Shown: positions 35,253 through 42,895 of the stretch, piece by piece
Position numbering within the stretch: the stretch's first letter is position 1
Layout of the letters: each line of letters opens with the position of its first letter
NCBI GenBank assembly: GCA_039795165.1
Contig: JBDKER010000013.1
Coordinates: 1-64,000 of the forward strand
Length of the DNA: 64,000 nt
Direction: 5' to 3'
Origin: V1-33 sp039795165
GTDB taxonomy: Bacteria; Verrucomicrobiota; Verrucomicrobiia; Verrucomicrobiales; V1-33
Position numbers and translations under genes: made by a program
Notes under the pieces: model-generated
What the model was told of the DNA's origin: nothing
The model's database searches: none
What the model saw: only the letters and a program-made list of their open reading frames with translations

Positions 35253-36695
35253 TCAGTAGCGGTAGTGTTCCGGCTTGTAGGGACCATCGACGGAGACGCC
35301 GATGTAATCCGCCTGATCCTTGGTGAGGACGGTGAGCTTCACGCCGATTTTCTCAAGGTGGAGGCGGGCCACTTCTTCGTCCAGCTTCTTGGGAAGGACG
35401 CGGACCATGGGGCCTTCGGCGGCATAGTTCTCGCGGTTTCTCCAGAGGTCGAGTTGGGCGAGCGTCTGATTCGAGAAGCTGTTCGACATCACGAACGACG
35501 GGTGGCCGGTGGCGCAGCCGAGGTTCACGAGACGGCCTTCGGCCAGCATGAAGACTTCGCGGCCGTCCGGGAAGACGTACTTATCGAGTTGCGGCTTGAT
35601 GTTGATGCGCTTCACGCCGGTGAGGGTGTTGAGCTTGTCGACTTGGATTTCGTTGTCGAAGTGGCCGATGTTGGCGATAACGGCCTGGTCCTTCATCTGG
35701 GCGATGTGCTCGACCGTGATGACGTCCTTGTTGCCGGTGGTGGTGATGTAGATGTCGGCGCGGCCGAGGGTGTCCTCGAGCGTGGTGACTTCGTAACCTT
35801 CCATGGCCGCCTGCAGGGCGTTGATCGGGTCGATTTCGGTGACGATGACGCGGGCACCCTGACCGCGGAGGGACTGGGCGCTGCCCTTGCCGACGTCGCC
35901 GTAGCCGCAGACCACGGCGACTTTGCCGGAGATCATGACGTCGAGTGCGCGGTTGAGACCGTCGACGAGCGAGTGGCGGCAGCCGTACAGGTTATCGAAC
36001 TTCGATTTCGTGACGCTGTCATTCACGTTGAAGGCCGGGACGAGCAGTTTGCCGGCTTCGGCGAGCTTGTAGAGGCGGTGCACTCCGGTGGTGGTTTCCT
36101 CGCTGACGCCCTTCCAGTCCTTCACGAGTTCGTGGAAGATATAGGGGTTTTCCGCGTTGATCTTGCGGAGGAGGTCCTTGATCACTTTTTCCTCGTGTGA
36201 ACCCGACGGCGTGTCGATCCAGCGGTCGCCTTCCTCGAGTTCGTATCCCTTGTGGAGCAGGAGGGTGACATCGCCACCGTCGTCGACCACGAGTTGCGGG
36301 CCCTTGCCATTCTGATCGACGATGGCCTTCCATGTGCAATCCCAGTATTCCTCGAGGGTTTCGCCCTTCCATGCAAAGACCGGGAGGCCGGCAGCGGCGA
36401 TTGCGGCGGCCGCATGGTCCTGCGTCGAAAAGATATTGCAGCTTGCCCAGCGGACGGTCGCTCCGAGGTCGGCCAGCGTCTCAATGAGCACAGCGGTCTG
36501 AATCGTCATGTGGAGCGATCCCGTGATGCGGACCCCGGCGAGGGGCTTGTCCTTGGCGTAGCGCTCACGGATTGCCATGAGGCCTGGCATTTCCTTCTCG
36601 GCGATTTCGATCTCTTTACGGCCCCATTCGGCGAGGCTGATGTCGGCGACGTGGTAGTCATTCCCGATCGTGCGGGATACGGTGGCGGTGCTCAT
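35253..36695 (-). CDS. ahcY: Adenosylhomocysteinase (S-adenosyl-L-homocysteine hydrolase)
   Basis: A 480-residue cytosolic enzyme that splits S-adenosylhomocysteine into adenosine and homocysteine, clearing the by-product of methylation. Family motifs are present: GSLHMTIQTAVLIETL, SCNIFSTQDHAAAAI, the catalytic FNVNDSVTKSKFDN loop, YGCRHSLVDG, the NAD-binding VCGYGDVGKGSA, and the C-terminal PDHYRY-like PEHYRY that reaches the neighbouring subunit. The ATG at 36695 gives the normal N-terminus; the longer open frame adds about 35 unrelated residues. A palindrome lies upstream. Confidence 0.97.
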   Translation of the reverse strand: MSTATVSRTIGNDYHVADISLAEWGRKEIEIAEKEMPGLMAIRERYAKDKPLAGVRITGSLHMTIQTAVLIETLADLGATVRWASCNIFSTQDHAAAAIAAAGLPVFAWKGETLEEYWDCTWKAIVDQNGKGPQLVVDDGGDVTLLLHKGYELEEGDRWIDTPSGSHEEKVIKDLLRKINAENPYIFHELVKDWKGVSEETTTGVHRLYKLAEAGKLLVPAFNVNDSVTKSKFDNLYGCRHSLVDGLNRALDVMISGKVAVVCGYGDVGKGSAQSLRGQGARVIVTEIDPINALQAAMEGYEVTTLEDTLGRADIYITTTGNKDVITVEHIAQMKDQAVIANIGHFDNEIQVDKLNTLTGVKRINIKPQLDKYVFPDGREVFMLAEGRLVNLGCATGHPSFVMSNSFSNQTLAQLDLWRNRENYAAEGPMVRVLPKKLDEEVARLHLEKIGVKLTVLTKDQADYIGVSVDGPYKPEHYRY

Positions 36696-36756
36696 GGATT
36701 CGGTGGGTATGGTGTGGGCGTTGGTGGCGATAGCGGCAGAAATGACGCATCGACAA

Positions 36757-36772
36757 ATCAAGATACGTTGAT
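36757..36772. promoter_or_regulatory. Palindrome ATCAA-N6-TTGAT upstream of ahcY
   Basis: ATCAAGATACGTTGAT is a 5+5 inverted repeat with a 6-bp centre, about 62 bp upstream of the ahcY start in a 157-bp intergenic region shared with the divergent zinc-ribbon gene. Its form suits a dimeric repressor such as the ArsR-family regulators that control methyl-cycle genes in other bacteria. No riboswitch-like fold for SAH or SAM was recognised here. Confidence 0.4.
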
Positions 36773-36852
36773 GGATTGCCTTGGGTTGCCGGGAAGTCAA
36801 GCAGACGGCTGCGGATTTTCCTTTTGCGGCGACTGGACCGGAATGCTGATGG

Positions 36853-37446
36853 ATGGGGATGCCGTTTTATGAATTCTACTGCCCGCAGAATCACCGGATC
36901 TATACCTTTTATGCGCGCAGCATGGCCCTCTCCGGCAAGACTCCGCGGTGTCCGGACAACCCGAAGTGGAAGATGGAGAAAGTGCCGAGCGGATTCAGTG
37001 TGACGGGCCGCCACCGTGGTGATGGTGAGGCCGAGGCGGCTGCGGAGAACGACCCTTTTGCTGGGATTCCGGAGGAGCGGCTTGAGTCGGTGATGAAGGA
37101 ATTTGAAAGCGAACTTCTTTCGGGTCCGGACGATGCGGAACCTGATAGCCGCATGATGGGTCGGCTGATGCGGCGGCTTTCCGACGTGGCCGGGCGGGAG
37201 CTTGTGGGGCCCATGCGCGAAATGGTTGATCGCCTTGAGAAAGGGGAAGATCCTGATGCTCTGGAGGAGCAATACGGGGCCGTACTCGATTCTGAAGAAG
37301 GCGAGGCCCTTTTTGCGCAGGCGCGTCAGATGGCTTCGGCGCAGCGCAGACCCACCCGCCAGCCTGGGGTTTACGAAATGGAGGATTGGCTCCCGCCTGG
37401 CCGCAAGGCGGTGGTGCGCAAGGTGCCGGGACGGTCCCGGTCCTGA
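36853..37446 (+). CDS. FmdB-like zinc-ribbon protein with acidic extension
   Basis: A 197-residue protein starting MPFYEFYCPQNHRIYTF (from the second Met at 36859), which resembles the FmdB/regulatory zinc-ribbon family. The ribbon appears reduced: only two cysteines (FYCPQNH and RCPDNP) are present with a nearby His, rather than four, so zinc binding may be altered. The C-terminal 140 residues are acidic and helical (EERLESVMKEFESELL, PMREMVDRLEKGEDPDALEEQY) and not part of FmdB. The function of the family is poorly known. It is divergent from ahcY. Confidence 0.65.
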   Translation: MGMPFYEFYCPQNHRIYTFYARSMALSGKTPRCPDNPKWKMEKVPSGFSVTGRHRGDGEAEAAAENDPFAGIPEERLESVMKEFESELLSGPDDAEPDSRMMGRLMRRLSDVAGRELVGPMREMVDRLEKGEDPDALEEQYGAVLDSEEGEALFAQARQMASAQRRPTRQPGVYEMEDWLPPGRKAVVRKVPGRSRS

Positions 37447-37467
37447 AGCCTTGGCCGGTTTCGCAGA

Positions 37468-38718
37468 TTACGGCTGCGGGCGTGAGCCCGTGAGGCAGAG
37501 CAGGCGCCTGGCGGTGCGGATTACCAGTCGTCCGCCGGCGAGGGCCGGGGTGGCATCGCAGGGGTCGCCCAGTTCAGAGGAACCCAGCAATTGGAACGAG
37601 TCGGGATTGGCGGCCACCACGGCCACTTTGCCGCTGCGGCTGATGCAGACGATGCGGTCGCCCGTGTGCACTGGGGAACTGTAGGCCTGATCCGAGAACA
37701 CGCGTTCGCTCCAGAGTTGTTTGCCGGTGGCGGCTTCGACGGACGACAGGATGCCGCCGTCGCTGAGCAGGAAGAAGTGCTTTCCGGAACTCACGGGGGT
37801 GGGCACATAGGGCAGGCCCTTGCCGCCTTCCCATGCGAGGGATCCATCCTTGATGCGCACAGCCACGGCGGCATTCGCCTTGCCGCCCTGACCAACCGTC
37901 GCAAAGCAGACGCCATCGGCAATTACCGGGGACGAAACCGGGCGTTGTTCGGGCTGCGGATTGTCATGCTGCCAGATCACTTTGCCGGTGGCCGGATCCA
38001 GACAGGTGAGGGCCGCGGGATTGCTCGAGAAAATGACGCGCCAGACGCCCGGCGATTCCTCGAAGGTCACGGGTGTGGAGAACGGGGTGCGGTCGCTTTT
38101 GCGGGCTACTTTCCAGAGAGTCCGGCCGTCTGCTGGACTCAGTCCCGCAAGGAATCCATCGGCTCCCACGCTGTCCTTGACGACGACGAGCACGCCGCCG
38201 GCCAGCACGGGCGAGGCTCCGCTGCCATGGTCTTCCGCATACGCTCCGAGATCGACCTGCCATTGCTTGCGGCCCTCGTGATCGGCAGCGAGGGCAAGGA
38301 AATTCCCGCCGCTGGTCCATGTGAGGTAGACGCGCTCCGCATCGACCACTGGTGTGCTGCTCGCAAAGCTGTTGAAGCGATGCTTTCCGTGCGCCTCGAA
38401 CTTGTCATCAAGCTTCCACTGCAGCTTGCCTCCCGCGAGGTCATAGCACAGCAGAGCCCGACCCCCGGATTCGGTCTCGGAGGTCACAAAAACCCGCTGA
38501 CCCCATGCGACGGGCGACGAAACCCCGTTGCCGGGCAGTTCGGCCTTCCATGCAAAATCCGATTCGCCGAACTTCGCTGGAATTCCGGGAGCCAGAGCCG
38601 TTCCGCCCGATCCATGGAATCGCGTCCATTCCTGAGCCCGCACGGGCAGTAGCGGCACAATGGCCGCAAGCAGACAGGGCAGAGGACGCAAGGCTTCTCG
38701 TTTCATGACCACTTTCAT
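37468..38718 (-). CDS. Exported PQQ-type beta-propeller protein
   Basis: A 416-residue protein. A signal peptide (LRPLPCLLAAIVPLLPVRA) precedes WTRFHGSGGTA, the usual opening of the PQQ-like (PF13360) WD40-style proteins of Verrucomicrobiota and Planctomycetota. Seven or so blades follow with the 'A.dG..lW' pattern (AGGKLQWKLD, ADGRTLWKVA, ATGKVIWQHD, ATGKQLWSER). No catalytic residues of true PQQ dehydrogenases are visible, so it is likely a binding or scaffold propeller. Starts at 38718 or 38706 are both possible. It converges with the zinc-ribbon gene 21 bp away. Confidence 0.82.
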   Translation of the reverse strand: MKVVMKREALRPLPCLLAAIVPLLPVRAQEWTRFHGSGGTALAPGIPAKFGESDFAWKAELPGNGVSSPVAWGQRVFVTSETESGGRALLCYDLAGGKLQWKLDDKFEAHGKHRFNSFASSTPVVDAERVYLTWTSGGNFLALAADHEGRKQWQVDLGAYAEDHGSGASPVLAGGVLVVVKDSVGADGFLAGLSPADGRTLWKVARKSDRTPFSTPVTFEESPGVWRVIFSSNPAALTCLDPATGKVIWQHDNPQPEQRPVSSPVIADGVCFATVGQGGKANAAVAVRIKDGSLAWEGGKGLPYVPTPVSSGKHFFLLSDGGILSSVEAATGKQLWSERVFSDQAYSSPVHTGDRIVCISRSGKVAVVAANPDSFQLLGSSELGDPCDATPALAGGRLVIRTARRLLCLTGSRPQP

Positions 38719-39144
38719 GCCTCAGTCGCCGCCGTTTCGCTCCCGCCCTGCCATCCGCATCAGCGGAAGCAAGGGGGGTGGGAAACCATCGGACGGCTCG
38801 GACTGGGCCAGACGACGGACCGGCCAAAGACCTGAGCTTCTTCTTACCCGAAGAGCGTCCGGGCCGGCTGCGGAGCGCTGGTGTTCCTGCAGGTCGCATT
38901 GATGAGGCCAGAGAGGATACCTTGGGCATCGCGGTGAACACCGCCGCCGTCAAATCGCACGCGGACACTCTGAGGCTTGCCGCCTTCCACCGCCCACCTT
39001 AATGCGCCAGGCGAGGCCAGCATCCTCGGCAGCATCGCCGGTCTTGAATCCGCCATTAGCCCCGGGCCTCCCGAATGAGGCGAAGGACTGGCCGCCGCGG
39101 TGCACCACGGGATGCGTGCGATGCGACCGCCGGGAGATGAGGAG
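38719..39144. other. Non-coding stretch with a possible gene remnant
   Basis: This 426-bp stretch has no convincing gene. On the minus strand, two frames carry short protein-like pieces that meet at about 38995. One is NGGFKTGDAAEDAGLAWRIK (about 39058 to 39000); the other is VEGGKPQSVRVRFDGGGVHRDAQGILSGLI (in the frame of the small open frame 38844-39056). A frameshift between them suggests decayed coding DNA. I cannot name the source gene. Confidence 0.3.
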
Positions 39145-40449
39145 TCATGACAAATGATGTTCGGATTTTTCGGTCATCCCATGGCTGTTCGGGGCTGCGC
39201 GGACGAGGAGGAACAGAGTAAGCGTGGCGAGAGCCGCTCCAGCAGCGACCCAGTATCCCGGGGCGGCCGGGCTGTGCAGTCGGGCTGTCATCCATGTGAC
39301 GACCATCGGGGTGATGCCTCCGAAGACGCCCACGCCGAGGTTGTAGGCGAAGGCGAGTCCGGTACAGCGTACCTCGCGGGGCATCAGCTGGACGTTCAGG
39401 GCCGCGTGCGCTCCCATGATGATGCCCACCGGAAGCGCGAGAGCGAGATGACACCCAAGGGTCACCCAGCGGATGCCCTGACCCATGAGGTGGAACAGAG
39501 GAATGGCGGAGAGCGCAAGGATGGCGAAGCCCAGACCGAAGATCCGTTTGAGCCCGAAGCGGTCCGCGAGTTTCGCCGAGAGCGGACTCACCACGAGCAG
39601 CAGAATCATGGCGAGCGAATTGTTGCGGAGGGCCTGACTTCCTGACTTACGGCTGACTTCCTCAAGGAAAGTCACGGCATAGACGAAGACTGTGTAGAAG
39701 GCCATTCCGAATCCGATGTTAATGAGGGTGACCCGGAGCAGCGCAGCGCGGTACTTTGCCAGAAGGGCGCTCAGGGGAACCTTTGAGGGTGCTTCATGCG
39801 CGGGGGCGTGCAATCCTCTGCGGAGCTGCATGCCAACGAGGGCCACGCATCCGCCAAATAGAAAGGGGATGCGCCAACCCCAAGATTCGAGCTGATCAGG
39901 CGTCAGACTGATCGCGGTGAGAAAGCCCACGGCCGATCCCAGCAGAGTTCCCGCGGTGGCGCCCCACGCCCCCCATACCGAAGTGAAAGCCCTGCGCCCG
40001 GGCTTCGCATGTTCCACGAGAAAAACCAGCGAGGTGGTGTACTCGCCGCCCACCGAAAGGCCCTGAATCATGCGCAGAATGATCAGGAGGACGGGAGCAA
40101 CGATTCCGATCTGGGCAAAGGTTGGCAGGAGCCCCATCAGGACCGTGGGAACTGCCATGGCGATGATCGATACCATCATGGCCCGCTCTGGACCAAGCCG
40201 GTCGCCGATCCGCCCGAAGACAAGGCCACCCAGCGGACGCACGAGAAAGCCCGCGGCAAAGGCTCCAAATGACGCCATTAGAGAGACGACGGGCTGATCC
40301 GCCGGAAAGAAGAGTCGCCCGATGGTTGCGGCAAAGTAACCGTATACGGCGAAGTCATAGAGTTCCATGACGTTCCCGATCAGACCGACGAGGACGAGCC
40401 GGATGAAAGATGGATGGGAGGGTTGTCTCATCGTCTGACGCGCCATCAT
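39145..40449 (-). CDS. MFS transporter, metabolite:H+ symporter (MHS) type
   Basis: A 434-residue, twelve-helix transporter. The opening (LVGLIGNVMELYDFAVYGYFA) and the loop GGLVFGRIGDRLGPERAM match the MHS family, which includes the proline/betaine (ProP), alpha-ketoglutarate (KgtP) and citrate carriers. The RMIQGLSVGGEYTTSLVFLVEHA motif is also characteristic. The substrate within the family cannot be told by eye. It begins 27 bp after the response regulator stop on the same strand, so kinase, regulator and transporter probably form one operon. Later starts (40446, 40431) are possible. Confidence 0.88.
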   Translation of the reverse strand: MMARQTMRQPSHPSFIRLVLVGLIGNVMELYDFAVYGYFAATIGRLFFPADQPVVSLMASFGAFAAGFLVRPLGGLVFGRIGDRLGPERAMMVSIIAMAVPTVLMGLLPTFAQIGIVAPVLLIILRMIQGLSVGGEYTTSLVFLVEHAKPGRRAFTSVWGAWGATAGTLLGSAVGFLTAISLTPDQLESWGWRIPFLFGGCVALVGMQLRRGLHAPAHEAPSKVPLSALLAKYRAALLRVTLINIGFGMAFYTVFVYAVTFLEEVSRKSGSQALRNNSLAMILLLVVSPLSAKLADRFGLKRIFGLGFAILALSAIPLFHLMGQGIRWVTLGCHLALALPVGIIMGAHAALNVQLMPREVRCTGLAFAYNLGVGVFGGITPMVVTWMTARLHSPAAPGYWVAAGAALATLTLFLLVRAAPNSHGMTEKSEHHLS

Positions 40450-40476
40450 TCGCTTTTGTAATCAGTGGCCGTGCCT

Positions 40477-41118
40477 TCACGGCCGGATGTATCCGCGGGA
40501 GAGGGCCTGCCGGAGGGCCTGCTTGCGGCTATTCACCTGAAGTTTCTTGTAAACATTGCGGACATGGCTGTGCACGGTGTGGCGGCTCAGCCCGATGAGA
40601 TCGGCAATCTCATCGTAGGTATGACCACGGGTGAAGAGGCGCAGTACTTCAAGTTCCCGGCTGGTCAGGGCTTCTTCCCAGTCAGGGGAGGCGGCGTCGG
40701 CGTGGCGGAAGTATTCGATGAGGTGGTTTGCCACGATGGGGCTGATGGGAGTTTCCCCCCGGCGAATGGCCTCGATGGAAGCGATCAGATCGGTTCCGGT
40801 CGATCCTTTGACAACGTAGCCGCCGGCTCCGGCGCGCAGTGCTTCGAAAAGGCTTTCCCGTTGTTCGTGGACCGTATGCGCCAGCGCCAGCAGCCCGGAG
40901 GATTGGCCCCGGGCGACCGCAATCAGCTGGGATCCGGTGAGCCCGGGAAGATCAAGGTCGGTGAGAAGGACGTCGACCGCATCCCAGTCGACCGCACCAA
41001 GGGCGGCCTCGGCGCTCTCAAATGCTCCGTTCAGGGAGATTCCCTGCACGGAACAAAGGAGCTGGCGCAGCGAGGCGAGACAACGCGGATCATCTTCCAC
41101 CACGACGAGACGGATCAT
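40477..41118 (-). CDS. NarL/FixJ-type response regulator
   Basis: A 213-residue regulator from the Met at 41118 (MIRLVVVEDD). The receiver has Asp9-Asp10, phosphoacceptor Asp54 in LLTDLDLPG, and the GGYVVKGSTG lysine. The C-terminal LuxR-type HTH reads LTSRELEVLRLFTRGHTYDEIADLIGLS, then HTVHSHVRNVYKKLQV. The open frame runs to 41154 inside the kinase gene, but those residues add nothing to the fold. The gene overlaps the 3' end of the kinase by 29 bp, indicating translational coupling with its partner. Confidence 0.92.
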   Translation of the reverse strand: MIRLVVVEDDPRCLASLRQLLCSVQGISLNGAFESAEAALGAVDWDAVDVLLTDLDLPGLTGSQLIAVARGQSSGLLALAHTVHEQRESLFEALRAGAGGYVVKGSTGTDLIASIEAIRRGETPISPIVANHLIEYFRHADAASPDWEEALTSRELEVLRLFTRGHTYDEIADLIGLSRHTVHSHVRNVYKKLQVNSRKQALRQALSRGYIRP

Positions 41119-42553
41119 AGTTGGCAGAGTGGGAGAGAGCGCCGTTGACCGCAAGATTACGGATTGGTGGTTTTTTGGCTACGGCGGCTATGCTGACGGG
41201 CAAGGGGATCACGAAGCGCAGGACGGTGCCTGAGGAAGAGAGGAAGGTGATCCTGCCATTCATTTCCTCGCAGCGCCGGATCATATTCCGCAGACCATTT
41301 CCACGGGATGTGTGCTCCTTTGGCGGCGGCATGCCCCGCCCATTATCCCGGATGCGAATTCCGAAATGGTTGGGAAAGAAGCGGATCGAGATGACCGCGC
41401 TGCTCGCGTGCGCGTGCCTTGCGAGATTGTTGACGGCCTCCTTGAGGCAGCGCATCAGCGAAATCTGCGCCGCAAGGTCGGTGCCGGCCTCCGTTGGGAT
41501 CGTGCCTGACACCATCCAGTTCAGAGCGAAGCGATGACCGGCGGCGAGGTGCTGGACATATTCGCGGAATTCCTGAAGGAACTGCTGCCATGACAGCGAG
41601 CCTCCATGAAGAACATTCATGAGCATGCGGACCTCGCGGTTACATTCGACGGCGAGGTGTTCGATGTGCTGCATGAGTTCCTGACGTTCCCGTGACGTCT
41701 CCTTTCCCCGCCCGATGGAGGCAAGCAGCACGAGATTGGCTGTGACTCCTCCCAGTCCGTCGTGAAGGTCCCGCTGGAGCAGGGTTCTCTGCCTCTCTGT
41801 GCGTTCGGCTGCCAGTTCCCGTTCGGTGGCGGCGAGCTGCAGGGTCGCTTGCGCAAGTTCCTCGGCCGCCTTGAGCTGTGCTTCCTGATAGCGCATGGCT
41901 TCGCGGTTTCTCCATTGATTGACGAGGAGCATCGTGCCGAATGCCCAGAAGATGAGCCAGAGCAGCGTACTTGAGAATGCGAGGATCTGGGGCGGGCTGC
42001 CCAGCAGTGGTTCCGGATTGGATTTCCGGCTTACGATGACGATCGCCCTGATGGTGAAAGCCGCGACGTAGATGAGTGTGGCAACGGCGATGAACCGCGC
42101 CGAAAACTGCAGGCCCGCGCGCTTCTCCCGCAGCAGTTCACGGGAACCCCAGCCGAGGAACATGGCCATTGGCATTAAGTAGAAAGCCGGGCGCAGCCAG
42201 TTTTCTTCAGCCTTCCAGCCGAACCAGAGATATCCCGCGAAGCACGGGATGCAGAAGAGTATCGGCAGGCTTAGCCTGACTGCGGTCTCCCGGAAACTCG
42301 CTGCGCCCTTTAGAAAACAGAGCGCACCCGACCACGCGAAAATAGTTGCGAGGACTTTCGTGACCACGGTCGCGTCAATGAACTGACGAAGCAGCATGAA
42401 GACCAGAGCGGATACGGTAAAGACACTGCAGAGCGTCCACCAGGCGAGTCCCGGGATTCCGCGGTTTAAGACCCAGAAGAACGCGAAGCCTACTAACTGC
42501 ATCAGACTGAGGCAGCCAGCCATGAAGGCCAATGTAGGAGTGTCGAGAACCAT
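41090..42553 (-). CDS. Membrane sensor histidine kinase (HisKA_3, NarX-like)
   Basis: A 487-residue kinase from the Met at 42553. Residues 1-220 hold about seven hydrophobic helices with short loops, so sensing is probably within or just outside the membrane. A coiled-coil linker (ELAQATLQLAATERELAAERTERQ) leads to the dimerisation/phosphoacceptor motif LLQRDLHDGLGGVTANL (His264). The ATP-binding domain has EAVNNLARHA, DNGRGMPPP and GNGLRNMIRRC. It pairs with the overlapping response regulator. It is divergent from the four-gene giant-protein operon across a 342-bp gap. Confidence 0.9.
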   Translation of the reverse strand: MVLDTPTLAFMAGCLSLMQLVGFAFFWVLNRGIPGLAWWTLCSVFTVSALVFMLLRQFIDATVVTKVLATIFAWSGALCFLKGAASFRETAVRLSLPILFCIPCFAGYLWFGWKAEENWLRPAFYLMPMAMFLGWGSRELLREKRAGLQFSARFIAVATLIYVAAFTIRAIVIVSRKSNPEPLLGSPPQILAFSSTLLWLIFWAFGTMLLVNQWRNREAMRYQEAQLKAAEELAQATLQLAATERELAAERTERQRTLLQRDLHDGLGGVTANLVLLASIGRGKETSRERQELMQHIEHLAVECNREVRMLMNVLHGGSLSWQQFLQEFREYVQHLAAGHRFALNWMVSGTIPTEAGTDLAAQISLMRCLKEAVNNLARHAHASSAVISIRFFPNHFGIRIRDNGRGMPPPKEHTSRGNGLRNMIRRCEEMNGRITFLSSSGTVLRFVIPLPVSIAAVAKKPPIRNLAVNGALSHSANYDPSRRGGR

Positions 42554-42895
42554 CGAAGTGGAAGTCTGCTGCGGCTTCGTCTGCGCAGCGCGCCAAGGGC
42601 CGCGTGACCAATGCCCGAACAGCATTTTTTAGCGGATGGGCGAGCTAAAGTCAATTCCGGGAGGCGGAATCGCCCGGCGGGACGGGTGGCAGAGGCCAGT
42701 CCGGCCGAACCGGTGAATGGAAATCGCTGCCGCCGCTGCCACCCAAACTCGGCATCCCCCAAAATTACCAGATTGGTTTTCTTGTTCCAAACCGGCCAAC
42801 ACAGACAATGGAAAGTGAACTGGACCGCAATCATGCGAACGCCGCTACCTGCATCGGCCCGACATCCGAGATGAAGCCAAAAACACCATAAGAAT
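42554..42895. promoter_or_regulatory. Divergent region between the sensor kinase and the giant-protein operon
   Basis: This 342-bp stretch has no gene I can support. It should carry promoters for both transcripts. From about 42760 to 42800 it is AT-richer (CAAAATTACCAGATTGGTTTTC), but I cannot pick a convincing -35/-10 pair. Nothing resembling a riboswitch or strong operator stands out. Confidence 0.4.

Noticed and set aside
36696..36852. SAH or SAM riboswitch upstream of ahcY
   Set aside because: The conserved cores of known SAH and SAM riboswitch classes are not seen; only a short palindrome is present.
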